64,000 bases of DNA from Nostoc sp. TCL26-01. Lineage in GTDB: Bacteria > Cyanobacteriota > Cyanobacteriia > Cyanobacteriales > Nostocaceae. Numbering within the stretch: position 1 is the first letter of the stretch; the number at the start of each line of letters is the position of its first letter. The notes under the pieces were generated by a model. That model did not search any database. It saw nothing but the letters and a program-made list of their open reading frames with translations, and was not told where the DNA came from. Shown here piece by piece: positions 41,705-47,945 of this stretch. The DNA lies in NCBI RefSeq assembly GCF_013393945.1, contig NZ_CP040298.1:1-64000 (forward strand), given 5' to 3'. A program made the position numbers and the translations under genes.

Positions 41705-41780
41705 GGTGTCTAAGGAGACTTGAACTCCCTAATGACTGGTTTCACAAACCAGCGCCGCGACCGCTTTGGCTTCAGACACC
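41705..41780 (-). tRNA. tRNA-His(GTG)
   Basis: Acceptor with the extra G-1 opposite C73, the hallmark of tRNA-His. The anticodon stem CTGGT/ACCAG encloses TTGTGAA. T-loop TTCAAGT. CCA is not encoded. Confidence 0.9.
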
Positions 41781-41786
41781 ATCAGT

Positions 41787-41859
41787 GGATACTGGTCGGA
41801 TTTGAACCGACATCTTTCTGCTTGCAAGGCAGACGCTTTCCCAGTTAAGCTACAGACCC
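41787..41859 (-). tRNA. tRNA-Ala(TGC), acceptor stem with mismatches
   Basis: D, anticodon (TCTGC/GCAGA around CTTGCAA) and T arms are sound. The acceptor GGGTCTG/CAGTATC has G3-A70 and U4-U69 mismatches and therefore lacks the G3:U70 pair that marks tRNA-Ala. Discriminator C. It may be poorly charged or decayed. Confidence 0.7.
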
Positions 41860-41864
41860 ATAAG

Positions 41865-41936
41865 CAGGAGCGGTAGGAATTGAACCTACATCGGTCGATT
41901 TAGAAGATCGATGCCCATCCATTAGGCGACACTCCC
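41865..41936 (-). tRNA. tRNA-Arg(TCT)
   Basis: All arms pair. The anticodon stem TCGAT/ATCGA encloses CTTCTAA, T-loop TTCAATT, discriminator G, no encoded CCA. Confidence 0.85.
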
Positions 41937-41945
41937 ATAAATTGG

Positions 41946-42018
41946 TAGCCCTGGCAGGAATTGAAAGAGTGACTTCCTCTTTGTAAGAGAGGCACTCTCC
42001 CCAGTGAGTTACAGGGCT
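41946..42018 (-). tRNA. tRNA-Val(TAC), T-stem disrupted
   Basis: The acceptor (AGCCCTG/CAGGGCT), D stem and anticodon arm (CCTCT/AGAGG around CTTACAA) are intact, and A73 plus CCA are encoded. The 5' strand of the T stem (ACTCT) cannot pair with the 3' strand (CCTGC). Likely a recent lesion and a probable pseudo-tRNA. Confidence 0.65.
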
Positions 42019-42023
42019 ATGAG

Positions 42024-42095
42024 AGCGAGTGATGGGACTCGAACCCATGCGCTGAGTGTGGCGCACTCAGATGCTAGCCACTACATCACACCCGC
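42024..42095 (-). tRNA. tRNA-Gly(GCC)
   Basis: Paired acceptor GCGGGTG/CACTCGC, anticodon stem TGAGT/ACTCA with GCC in the loop, T-loop TTCGAGT, discriminator T, no CCA. Confidence 0.9.
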
Positions 42096-42118
42096 ATTTA
42101 AGAACCTACATGGTTCAA

Positions 42119-42208
42119 AGCGATCAACGAGACTCGTAGCTTGCTTCCCGCAGGGTACTCGTACCGTGAGTTTGGAAAACTCTGATGCTGCCATTACACC
42201 ATGATCGC
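42119..42208 (-). tRNA. tRNA-Gly(TCC) interrupted by a T-loop insertion
   Basis: The acceptor GCGATCA/TGATCGC, D arm, anticodon arm (AGAGT/ACTCA around TTTCCAA) and T stem ACGAG/CTCGT are intact. The T-loop is 26 nt instead of 7: a 20-nt insert beginning ACCCTGCGGG sits between T54 and C56. The same insert family occurs in tRNA-Gln(CTG). Confidence 0.8.
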
Positions 42209-42216
42209 GTTAGTCA

Positions 42217-42290
42217 AGCTGGTGACAGGAGTTGAACCCACAACCTACTGATTACAAGTCAGTTGCTCTGCCACATTGAGCTACACCAGC
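42217..42290 (-). tRNA. tRNA-Thr(TGT)
   Basis: Acceptor GCTGGTG/CACCAGC, anticodon stem ACTGA/TCAGT around CTTGTAA, T stem with several G-U pairs, discriminator T, no CCA. Confidence 0.9.
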
Positions 42291-42301
42291 ACTAATTTTG
42301 G

Positions 42302-42376
42302 TGACGGGGGTAGGAATTGCACCTACTGATTTTCAGCTTATGAGGCTGACGAGCCAACTGTTACTCCATCCCCGCG
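42302..42376 (-). tRNA. tRNA-Met(CAT), initiator-like acceptor
   Basis: The 5' CGCGGGG matches bacterial initiator tRNA, and the 1-72 pair is unpaired (C1, C72). The anticodon stem TCAGC/GCTGA lacks the three G-C pairs of true initiators, and the T-loop starts TG instead of TT. A73 and CCA are encoded. Identity (fMet, Met or lysidine-type Ile) is uncertain; no other Ile tRNA is in the array. Confidence 0.7.
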
Positions 42377-42387
42377 ATGTCACCAAA

Positions 42388-42461
42388 TACCCCTGACAGG
42401 ATTTGAACCTGTAGAAAACCTGTTTTAAGCGGGTCATGTCTACCAATTGCATCACAGGGGT
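42388..42461 (-). tRNA. tRNA-Leu(TAA), class I shape
   Basis: Acceptor ACCCCTG/CAGGGGT and T arm intact; anticodon loop CTTAAAA on a stem with one C-A mismatch. The variable loop is only about 5 nt, although bacterial Leu tRNAs are class II. Discriminator A, CCA not encoded. Confidence 0.75.
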
Positions 42462-42470
42462 ATTATTTGG

Positions 42471-42542
42471 TGGGCGCTACAGGAGTTGAACCTGCATTTG
42501 CCTGATTAAGAGTCAGGAGCATAACCGTTCTGCCAAACGCCC
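42471..42542 (-). tRNA. tRNA-Lys(CTT)
   Basis: Acceptor GGGCGTT/AGCGCCC, anticodon stem CCTGA/TCAGG around CTCTTAA, T-loop TTCAACT, A73 followed by an encoded CCA. Confidence 0.85.
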
Positions 42543-42550
42543 ATGTTTGG

Positions 42551-42623
42551 TGGGTCGCCAGAGAGTCGAACTCTGATCAGTCCGCTTAAAAGGCGGCAAC
42601 TCTAGCCATTGAGCTAACGACCC
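42551..42623 (-). tRNA. tRNA-Lys(TTT)
   Basis: 5' GGGTCGTTAGCTCA is close to canonical bacterial tRNA-Lys. Anticodon loop CTTTTAA, all stems paired, A73 and CCA encoded. Confidence 0.9.
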
Positions 42624-42628
42624 ATGAA

Positions 42629-42702
42629 TCCGAGTGGTAGGATTTGAACCTACGACCGCCTGTTCCCAAAACAGGAGTGCTGCCAAGCTACACCACACCC
42701 GG
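42629..42702 (-). tRNA. tRNA-Pro(TGG)
   Basis: Acceptor CCGGGTG/CACTCGG, anticodon stem CCTGT/ACAGG around TTTGGGA, T-loop TTCAAAT, discriminator A, no CCA. Confidence 0.9.
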
Positions 42703-42707
42703 ATAAT

Positions 42708-42781
<74 letters not shown>

Positions 42782-42790
42782 ATAATTTGG

Positions 42791-42865
42791 TACTCCTGAC
42801 GGGAGTCGAACCCGTACACAGACTGTTTTTGAGACAGCCGCCTCTTCCAATTGGGCTACAGGAGT
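42791..42865 (-). tRNA. tRNA-Leu(CAA), class I shape
   Basis: Acceptor ACTCCTG/CAGGAGT, anticodon stem GCTGT/ACAGT around CTCAAAA, T stem ACGGG/CCCGT, A73 and CCA encoded. The variable loop is about 6 nt. Its D arm is nearly the same as that of the Leu(TAG) gene next door, so they probably share an ancestor. Confidence 0.75.
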
Positions 42866-42870
42866 ATAGA

Positions 42871-42944
42871 CTGGGAAGGAAGGAATCGAACCCTCAAACT
42901 TCGCATTCAAAGTGCGACGGCTTTGCCTATTTGCCTACTTCCCA
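42871..42944 (-). tRNA. tRNA-Gln(TTG)
   Basis: U1-A72 and discriminator G as in tRNA-Gln. Anticodon stem TCGCA/TGCGA around CTTTGAA, T-loop TTCGATT. CCA not encoded. Confidence 0.9.
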
Positions 42945-42952
42945 ATAAATGG

Positions 42953-43045
42953 CTGCCGAGGTAGGGTTTGTAGCTTGCTTCCCGAAGGGTACCTACAAAC
43001 TCCTGTTTCAGAGACAGGTGACTCTACCAATTCGTCTACTCGGTA
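42953..43045 (-). tRNA. tRNA-Gln(CTG) interrupted by a T-loop insertion
   Basis: U1-A72 with an A2-C71 mismatch, anticodon stem CCTGT/ACAGG around CTCTGAA, T stem GTAGG/CCTAC, G73 and CCA encoded. The T-loop is 26 nt, with a 20-nt insert (ACCCTTCGGG...) between T54 and C56, one base different from the insert in Gly(TCC). Confidence 0.8.
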
Positions 43046-43050
43046 ATAAA

Positions 43051-43125
<75 letters not shown>

Positions 43126-43134
43126 ATGTGCCAG

Positions 43135-43208
43135 TCCCCCAGGTCGGTTTCGATCCGACGACCTCCTGTTCTTCAAACAGGCGCTACTACCAACTGAGCT
43201 ACCGGGGG
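43135..43208 (-). tRNA. tRNA-Phe(GAA)
   Basis: Acceptor CCCCCGG/CTGGGGG, anticodon stem CCTGT/ACAGG around TTGAAGA. The T-loop is ATCGAAA, with T54 replaced by A. Discriminator A, no CCA. Confidence 0.85.
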
Positions 43209-43214
43209 GTAAAG

Positions 43215-43288
43215 CGAGAACGGAAGGACTTGAACCTTCACTTTTCAGTTTCGTAGACTGATGTGTTATCCAGTTACACCACGTTCTC
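43215..43288 (-). tRNA. tRNA-Arg(ACG)
   Basis: Acceptor GAGAACG/CGTTCTC, anticodon stem TCAGT/ACTGA around CTACGAA (A34 would be edited to inosine), T-loop TTCAAGT, discriminator G. Confidence 0.9.
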
Positions 43289-43294
43289 ATAAGG

Positions 43295-43375
43295 CGGAGA
43301 GCAGTGGACTCGAACCACAGATGCAATCCCATCTGTTTAGCAAACAGCGCCGATCGCCTGATCGATTTACTCTCC
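43295..43375 (-). tRNA. tRNA-Ser(GCT)
   Basis: Acceptor GGAGAGT/GCTCTCC, anticodon loop TTGCTAA, long variable arm, G73. The outer T-stem pair is mismatched. Class II as expected for Ser. Confidence 0.85.
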
Positions 43376-43383
43376 ATTGTTGA

Positions 43384-43469
43384 TAGGTCGGGCAGGAGTC
43401 GCACCTGCAACGCAAGAAGCGGCTGTTTTACAGACAGTTAGTTGCCCACGCTGATAGGCGAGCCGACCT
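43384..43469 (-). tRNA. tRNA-Tyr(GTA)
   Basis: Acceptor AGGTCGG/CCGACCT, anticodon loop CTGTAAA, long variable arm typical of bacterial Tyr, A73. The T-loop is TGCGACT (T55 to G). Confidence 0.85.
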
Positions 43470-43482
43470 ATGAAAGATTTAG

Positions 43483-43579
43483 TAGTGCAGACGGGACTCG
43501 TTCGCGTTAGCGTTCTCGAAGAGTACCCGCTAATTACACGCTTGAAAGACGTGTCGCTCGACCACTTCGCTTCTGCACC
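43483..43579 (-). tRNA. tRNA-Glu(TTC) interrupted by a T-loop insertion
   Basis: Acceptor GGTGCAG/CTGCACT and T stem GCGGG/CCCGT pair; the anticodon stem CACGT/GCGTG encloses CTTTCAA. The D arm is irregular and the discriminator is A, not the usual Glu G. The T-loop is 30 nt, with a 24-nt insert (ACTCTTCGAG...) between T54 and C56. Confidence 0.7.
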
Positions 43580-43584
43580 ATCAA

Positions 43585-43656
43585 CGCACAGACAAGGATT
43601 TGAACCCAGAACAACAGTTTTGGAGACTGTAGTGTTGCCAATTACACCATCTGTGC
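43585..43656 (-). tRNA. tRNA-Trp(CCA)
   Basis: Acceptor GCACAGA/TCTGTGC, anticodon stem ACAGT/ACTGT around CTCCAAA, G73. The T stem has a T-T mismatch and a G-U pair. No terminal CCA encoded. Confidence 0.85.
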
Positions 43657-43662
43657 ATTTGG

Positions 43663-43757
43663 TAGCAGCGACGGGAGTTGTTCGCGTAAGCGTTCCCGAA
43701 GGGTACCCGTATACTCAAGGGATAGAGCCGAGTACCTTGCCGTTAGGTGACGCTGCA
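43663..43757 (-). tRNA. tRNA with amber anticodon CTA (Gln-derived), T-loop insertion
   Basis: The D arm is Gln-like (ACCTAACGGCAAGGT), and the anticodon loop is CTCTATC, giving CTA, which reads UAG. The anticodon stem has two mismatches, and the 1-72 pair is T-T. A73 and CCA are encoded. The T-loop is 30 nt, with a 24-nt insert of the same family as in Glu(TTC). A decayed Gln tRNA and a suppressor tRNA are both possible. Confidence 0.6.
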
Positions 43758-43765
43758 ATGCTTGG

Positions 43766-43837
43766 AGTCCGAGGTGGGAGTTGAACCCACGATGATTGGT
43801 TTTGCAGACCAACGCCTTCCCACTTGGCTACTCGGAC
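43766..43837 (-). tRNA. tRNA-Cys(GCA)
   Basis: Acceptor GTCCGAG/CTCGGAC, anticodon stem TTGGT/ACCAA around CTGCAAA, T73 as required for Cys identity, CCA encoded. Confidence 0.92.
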
Positions 43838-43845
43838 ACATTTAG

Positions 43846-43919
43846 AAGCCTCGACGGGAGTTGCACCCGCTTCTCTTTGACTGAGAATCAAAGCGACTTA
43901 TCTAGTCGTCCACAAGGCT
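43846..43919 (-). tRNA. tRNA-Glu(CTC)
   Basis: Acceptor AGCCTTG/CGAGGCT, anticodon stem TTTGA/TCAAA around TTCTCAG, T-loop TGCAACT (T55 to G), discriminator T, which is unusual for Glu. Confidence 0.75.
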
Positions 43920-43922
43920 ACA

Positions 43923-43998
43923 CGGGGATGATGGGATTTGAACCCACGTTCTTTCGCTCGACAGGCGACTGCTTTAAACCGGACTAAGCTACACCCCC
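43923..43998 (-). tRNA. tRNA-Asp(GTC), first gene of the array
   Basis: Acceptor GGGGGTG/CATCCCC, anticodon loop CTGTCGA, T arm GTGGG/CCCAT, G73 as in Asp. It lies about 80 nt downstream of the predicted start site of the array promoter. Confidence 0.88.
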
Positions 43999-44084
43999 AC
44001 GTTAGATGGCAATTATTCAGTTTTCATGGTTCTGATGTGTTTGCTCTATGCCTTTTTGAGAGGCTGTAGTCTTCCGCTACATTT

Positions 44085-44113
44085 ATACTACATAATGTAT
44101 TACAAGGTGTCAA
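44085..44113 (-). promoter_or_regulatory. Sigma70-type promoter for the tRNA array
   Basis: Perfect TTGACA (44108-44113), a 17-bp spacer, and TAGTAT (44085-44090) as the -10. It points into the array, with a predicted start near 44078 and a roughly 80-nt leader that can fold two small hairpins (GTAG/CTAC and GCCT/AGGC). Confidence 0.75.
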
Positions 44114-44142
44114 GGGCGTACTACAAACTTTTTTGAGAAATG

Positions 44143-44179
44143 AGAGGGCAAGGGTTGCTTAATAGCTGTATTGCCCTCT
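44143..44179 (-). terminator. Hairpin after the HNH gene
   Basis: Perfect 9-bp inverted repeat AGAGGGCAA/TTGCCCTCT with a 19-nt loop, 20 bp after the HNH stop. The tract after it is only moderately T-rich, so termination may be partial and allow read-through into the array. Confidence 0.6.
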
Positions 44180-44199
44180 GTGACTAACGTTGAAGTAAA

Positions 44200-44736
44200 T
44201 TACTCGTTCTCGCTTAGGCGTTGCATATTCCAAAACTGTTCAGCAAATGCTACTGCTGGATGAATTGGAGCTTTGGGCTTGTTTTTCAGTACCATTCCCG
44301 CTTCATGAGGCAAGCGATCGCCTTTGGTTGAGTTACACTTCTCACACGCTATTACAACGTTGTCCCAGGTATGCTGCCCACCCTTGGAGCGAGGGATTAC
44401 ATGGTCAAGTGTGAGATGCTTGGTACTACCGCAATATTGGCAGGTGTGGTTATCACGCTTCAAAACCTCACGACGGTTTACTGGCGGTACTTTCCAGTGG
44501 CGTTCGGGATTACCAATGGTTAAGCGAATGTGTTCTGGTACTTGTAGTACAACACTAGGAGAACGCACTTCCCACTGCTTTGTAGTACCAAAATTCACAG
44601 ACTCTGCTTGACCTGTGACTAACAGTACTATTGCTCGTTTGATGTTGATGCGTGCTAGTGGTAGGTAGTTTTTAGAGAACACCACCACTGATTTTTGTAA
44701 TATGTGTGCTTGCTGAAAAGGTGGTTGAGCTTCCAT
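44200..44736 (-). CDS. HNH endonuclease upstream of the tRNA array
   Basis: 178 aa. The ATG at 44736 is preferred because AGGAG lies 8 nt upstream; the in-frame GTG at 44745 directly abuts that Shine-Dalgarno. The C-terminal half holds a zinc-ribbon HNH fold: CQYCG, then LDHVIPRSKGG, WDNVV, and CEKCN, giving the D-H, N and paired CxxC motifs. The N-terminal part (SKNYLPLARINIKRAIVLL) is the segment usual in cyanobacterial HNH proteins of this length. No signal or membrane segment. It is transcribed in the same direction as the tRNAs and sits between a terminator-like hairpin and the array promoter. Its role (mobility or tRNA cleavage) is unknown. Confidence 0.88.
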   Translation of the reverse strand: MEAQPPFQQAHILQKSVVVFSKNYLPLARINIKRAIVLLVTGQAESVNFGTTKQWEVRSPSVVLQVPEHIRLTIGNPERHWKVPPVNRREVLKRDNHTCQYCGSTKHLTLDHVIPRSKGGQHTWDNVVIACEKCNSTKGDRLPHEAGMVLKNKPKAPIHPAVAFAEQFWNMQRLSENE

Positions 44737-44758
44737 GTGATTCACTCCTAAAAAAATA

Positions 44759-44790
44759 ACCCCCGCCTCTGGATGAAAAGAAGCGGGGGT
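44759..44790 (-). terminator. Intrinsic terminator / possible attenuator just upstream of the HNH gene
   Basis: 8-bp GC-rich stem ACCCCCGC/GCGGGGGT with a 16-nt loop, then TTATTTTTTT on the minus strand. The U-run ends at the HNH Shine-Dalgarno, so the terminator lies in the HNH leader, 22 nt after the stop of the 71-codon ORF. Confidence 0.85.
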
Positions 44791-44812
44791 CAGGTAGTTG
44801 ATACTTTTGTCC

Positions 44813-45028
44813 CTATGTTGGTGCTAGACATCTGCACCTCCCGCTCTGAATAAGTTGATCTGGATTCAGCCATTCAGCAATTGCTCCTAAAATGCCAACA
44901 CTTGCAGATTTACCGCCGACAAAGCAATATGTTCCCTCAAACGCAAACAGCGCAATTACTCCGCCTAAACCCTTGTTGAGTCGGCAATGCACCGCGTTAC
45001 TAATGTTTGAAGAGAATCTGCTGATCAT
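44813..45028 (-). CDS. Small protein (71 aa) preceding the HNH gene; possible leader ORF
   Basis: ATG at 45028, 31 nt after the predicted start of a strong promoter, with no clear Shine-Dalgarno. The product is not recognised. It has a Gly/Ala/Val-rich middle (GGVIALFAFEGTYCFVGG) and a Cys-containing basic tail (SGRCRCLAPT). A small hairpin (GGTGC/GCACC) overlaps its end, and the intrinsic terminator starts 22 nt after the stop. It may be an independent small protein or a translated leader that controls read-through into the HNH gene. Confidence 0.5.
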   Translation of the reverse strand: MISRFSSNISNAVHCRLNKGLGGVIALFAFEGTYCFVGGKSASVGILGAIAEWLNPDQLIQSGRCRCLAPT

Positions 45029-45065
45029 TGAAGATTTGTAGTATTTGTAATTGAGATTAATATCA

Positions 45066-45094
45066 ATAATACAGTTGTAGTATGTTTTTGTCTA
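45066..45094 (-). promoter_or_regulatory. Sigma70-type promoter upstream of the 71-aa ORF
   Basis: TAGACA (45089-45094) and TATTAT (45066-45071), each 5/6 to consensus, with a 17-bp spacer, reading on the minus strand toward the 71-aa ORF and HNH gene. Confidence 0.65.
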
Positions 45095-45193
45095 CTGCAC
45101 AGTTTTGGGGGATGAGCGATAGCGCAGCGTTAGCGAGTTTACGAGCGTCTGCCAAAGGCGGCAAGCTACGCACTGGGTCGTCTTTTCCTCTAA

Positions 45194-45304
45194 GAAACTG
45201 ATCGCTTCCCCCACTTCTCTGATCCAGCCTGTAGTTCCGGTGCTGTTTTGGCTGAGATTGTACGAATGCTACTGGATGAAGCACTTAAGGATGTAGAAGA
45301 GTAA
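45194..45304 (+). pseudogene. Possible C-terminal remnant of a ribbon-helix-helix protein
   Basis: The open frame from just after a TAA to a TAA at 45302 ends in AEIVRMLLDEALKDVEE, resembling the last helix of small RHH antitoxin-like proteins. There is no start codon or N-terminal part; upstream sequence is dispersed-repeat debris. The rest of 45095-45441 holds no supported gene. Confidence 0.3.
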
Positions 45305-45441
45305 TGCAGTAATTAAGTTTACTGCCACTGATTTAGACTCTAAATCATCAATAATCTTCTCAGCTTCCTATTTTACAACTGAACTATCTCAGATGACTAA
45401 CAATACACTAGTGATAAATCTTACTCTATATAAATAGTCTC

Positions 45442-46017
45442 TCATTTGATGGGGTGGTACAGTCCATCATCGCGCCTTTGCCACGCCACAGAACCAGGAT
45501 CTCTCGATCTACACCACCTTTCAAAATCCTTTGGAGTCTGAGTACTCTGCTCTCGCTCTAAAGTTGCCAAATCGACACCCAATCTTTTAGCTAAATTTTC
45601 TCCCTGATATGCTTGCAGTTCTAGGTGGGGTGGGTGATAGTTAAAAGACTGTCGCCTCGAACCCGTTGAAGAACGTTGAGAGAGTATTGAGATTGCTCCT
45701 TCTATTTTTGCTAACTTTTGGGCGATCGCTTCAGTTTTTTGCTCCAGCAGAGAGAGCCTCTGTTGTGAGCTATCGTCTACACCAGATTCTACACCAGGTT
45801 CTACACGAGTTTCTATTTGGGTAAATTGGGCTTCGAGTTGGTGTAGACGACTTTCTATACTCAATTCTGTACCCGCTACTTGTCCCAGGACTTGATGCAA
45901 GCCTTGGATCACTAAATCAGTTGCAGTAGTATTACGTTCTCGTGCAGCAGTGCGGAGTGCCATTGTCAGGGGTTTGGGGAGCTTGAAGTTAATCGATTCA
46001 CGTTCTGTGTTACCCAT
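45442..46017 (-). CDS. Plasmid-type ribbon-helix-helix protein with coiled coil
   Basis: 191 aa, ATG at 46017. The N-terminus (INFKLPKPLTMALRTAARERNTTATDLVIQGL, split here only as motif) looks like an RHH DNA-binding domain (about 6-45). It is followed by a Glu/Gln-rich coiled coil (about 50-110, SRLHQLEAQFTQIETRVE) and a C-terminal domain containing SFNYHPPHLELQAYQGENLA, GVDLATLE and CRSRDPGSVAW. Long relatives are common on Nostoc plasmids, but no function is established to my knowledge. It is upstream of nothing in an operon: the next gene on this strand upstream is the HsdR-N-like gene, 117 bp away. A role as plasmid regulator is inferred. Confidence 0.7.
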   Translation of the reverse strand: MGNTERESINFKLPKPLTMALRTAARERNTTATDLVIQGLHQVLGQVAGTELSIESRLHQLEAQFTQIETRVEPGVESGVDDSSQQRLSLLEQKTEAIAQKLAKIEGAISILSQRSSTGSRRQSFNYHPPHLELQAYQGENLAKRLGVDLATLEREQSTQTPKDFERWCRSRDPGSVAWQRRDDGLYHPIK

Positions 46018-46134
46018 GTCTACACCATATATATACCAAAGTATATAAATTTTAGGGTTTATGCTAAAAAAGTGGAAGCCTTAGCCGGGGACGATTCAGA
46101 CCAGAGTTAATTTTCCGCCAGGGTAACACGAGAC

Positions 46135-46782
46135 TTAAGGCGAGATATCACAGATTACCTGACCAATACGCTGAAGAATCTGTAAAATCTTGTAGAGTTC
46201 TTTAGCAGATGTAAACAGGGCAAAGACCCGTGACAAATCATATTGTGGTCTGCCTGCTTCCCACTTTACCTTGATAAATAAAACATCGTCCCCATTTGTT
46301 ACCATACCAAACACGGGTTTATCGGGTTGAGGGTTAGCCATTAGATAAGCTAGGGCTTGCGGTACAGCCGACCAAATCGAAAGTGTGGTTTTTTTGGACT
46401 CTAACACCATCACCCATAACTGATTTTGTAGTACCAAAACATCAATTCGACCACGCAGCACTTCTTCGCCATCAGAGAGTACCAAATCCACAGATGATTC
46501 TGCTTTAATCCTGAATGGTGGATCGTAAAATCCAGACAGTGCGAGTAACGGCGACACCACTAGCAACATGACTGTTCCTTCTAATAAATCACCTTCGCCA
46601 CGGTGGTATAAATATCTACGTCGTAGTACATCAAGCGTTGCTTTTCCTGCTTCTGTAATTTCAGGTAATTTACTAGACCACTCTGGAAAAAATTGCTCTG
46701 ACTCAACGCGAACTAAACCAAAGCGAGTTTCTGCTTCGCTCAAACTGGTAATCACTTCTGTGATTGCTGTTACCTGTGCCAT
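46135..46782 (-). CDS. HsdR N-terminal-like (PD-(D/E)XK fold) protein
   Basis: 215 aa, ATG at 46782. The core has the nuclease-fold pattern: GEGDLLEG (about 57), SSVDLVLSDGEEVLRGRIDVLVLQ (about 95-118; only part shown as motif) and VMVLESKK (about 123-130), so D and ExK residues are present. A following helix (VPQALAYLMANP) is typical of the type I restriction R-subunit N-terminal family found as stand-alone proteins in cyanobacteria. There are no helicase, S or M subunits nearby, so this is not a full restriction system. It lies 55 bp downstream of the integrase on the same strand. Nuclease activity is possible but not shown. Confidence 0.7.
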   Translation of the reverse strand: MAQVTAITEVITSLSEAETRFGLVRVESEQFFPEWSSKLPEITEAGKATLDVLRRRYLYHRGEGDLLEGTVMLLVVSPLLALSGFYDPPFRIKAESSVDLVLSDGEEVLRGRIDVLVLQNQLWVMVLESKKTTLSIWSAVPQALAYLMANPQPDKPVFGMVTNGDDVLFIKVKWEAGRPQYDLSRVFALFTSAKELYKILQILQRIGQVICDISP

Positions 46783-46837
46783 TCTTTCTTCACCGTTAGT
46801 GTTCTTTTCTGGTTCACCTTTCTTTTACTTTATCTGG

Positions 46838-47818
46838 TCAACTTTGAGATTTTTTGCGAGAACCAGGGATGTTCAAATTTTGAACAGCACGTTTTTTGGT
46901 TTGCTCGTCGCGGCGGTCGTATCTAGCAGTTAACTCAGGACTAGCATGACCAGCCAGTTTTTGCACTGTAGAAATATCAACGCCAGAGTCCAGCAATTCA
47001 GAAATAAAAGTGCGTCGGAAATCGTGAGCCGAAAAGTCTCTCACTCCCACTTGCTGACCACGCTTTTGCAAAATAAACAACACAGCTTGAGAAGTTAGCC
47101 GTCGTAGCACCACCCGCCCTGATTTATTGACATGACATAACAAAGGGCCAGCAGCCACCCCCCTAATGCTCAACCAATCTAACAACACATCTAGACCGCT
47201 ATCTGGTAAATACACACTCCGGTCTTTCCCACCTTTACCTCCACGTACTTTTAAAGCACTTGTGCTTTGCTCAAAATCACCTAAATCTAAATTCACCACT
47301 TCAGTTCGGCGCAATCCAGCACCACGGAGGATAGTTAACAAAGCTGCATCTCTGTAACCAGTGGGTGTAGGGTCATCAAAGCAAACTGCCATCAAAGCAG
47401 CAATTTCTGTAGGACTCAGGGCGCGTCCCCGCAACTGTTTACTAACCTTAATATTCGCAATATCCACAGCACGAGCAAAATCTTGAGCAGTCATCAACTC
47501 TAACCGTAAAGCTTCTTTTAAAACTCGCCGCAAAGCGCACAGCATTTTGTTGGCATAAGCTGGTGTGTAATTTTCCATCAACACTGCACGTACCGCCGCA
47601 GTATGTTTATAGCGCAATGCAGCCCAATTGAGAGTCATGGCATCACAATTGCCATTGGTGAGTAAGCGAGCGATCGCCGACAGAGCATAACGCATAGCAG
47701 GACGTGAACCGACTCCAAGGGATGACAAATAGACAGCCGCCGGATGCTCAGACAAAGGAATAGGAGCCGCCAACACCAGGGGAGAGGCGAGGGATTGCGT
47801 GTCAGTCGTTTCAGGCAT
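46838..47818 (-). CDS. Tyrosine recombinase / integrase
   Basis: 326 aa, ATG at 47818. The N-terminal SAM-like core-binding domain covers about 20-125. The catalytic domain carries all key residues: R170 (GAGLRRTE), K of GGKGGKDRS (about 194-198), H265 and R268 (HDFRRTF), H291 (LAGHAS) and the nucleophile Y300 (TARYDRR). It probably resolves plasmid multimers or drives site-specific integration; no att site was recognised. It is encoded just after the replication gene on the same strand, the usual place for a plasmid resolvase. Confidence 0.92.
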   Translation of the reverse strand: MPETTDTQSLASPLVLAAPIPLSEHPAAVYLSSLGVGSRPAMRYALSAIARLLTNGNCDAMTLNWAALRYKHTAAVRAVLMENYTPAYANKMLCALRRVLKEALRLELMTAQDFARAVDIANIKVSKQLRGRALSPTEIAALMAVCFDDPTPTGYRDAALLTILRGAGLRRTEVVNLDLGDFEQSTSALKVRGGKGGKDRSVYLPDSGLDVLLDWLSIRGVAAGPLLCHVNKSGRVVLRRLTSQAVLFILQKRGQQVGVRDFSAHDFRRTFISELLDSGVDISTVQKLAGHASPELTARYDRRDEQTKKRAVQNLNIPGSRKKSQS

Positions 47819-47945
47819 TTACTTATTAGAACATGGATTCTCACAAGCCACATTCTGATAACTAATTCTCTCTCCTTATGGGGACAAAGTGATCACACGG
47901 GTCACCTCGCTGCGCTCCGAATTCAAAATTCAAATGGTTACTAGA

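Noticed and set aside
45063..45284. 73-codon minus-strand frame
   Set aside because: It overlaps a good promoter and dispersed-repeat debris, has no RBS and no recognisable protein features.
46135..46782. Functional type I restriction system
   Set aside because: Only an HsdR N-terminal-like protein is present; there is no helicase, specificity or methylase gene nearby.
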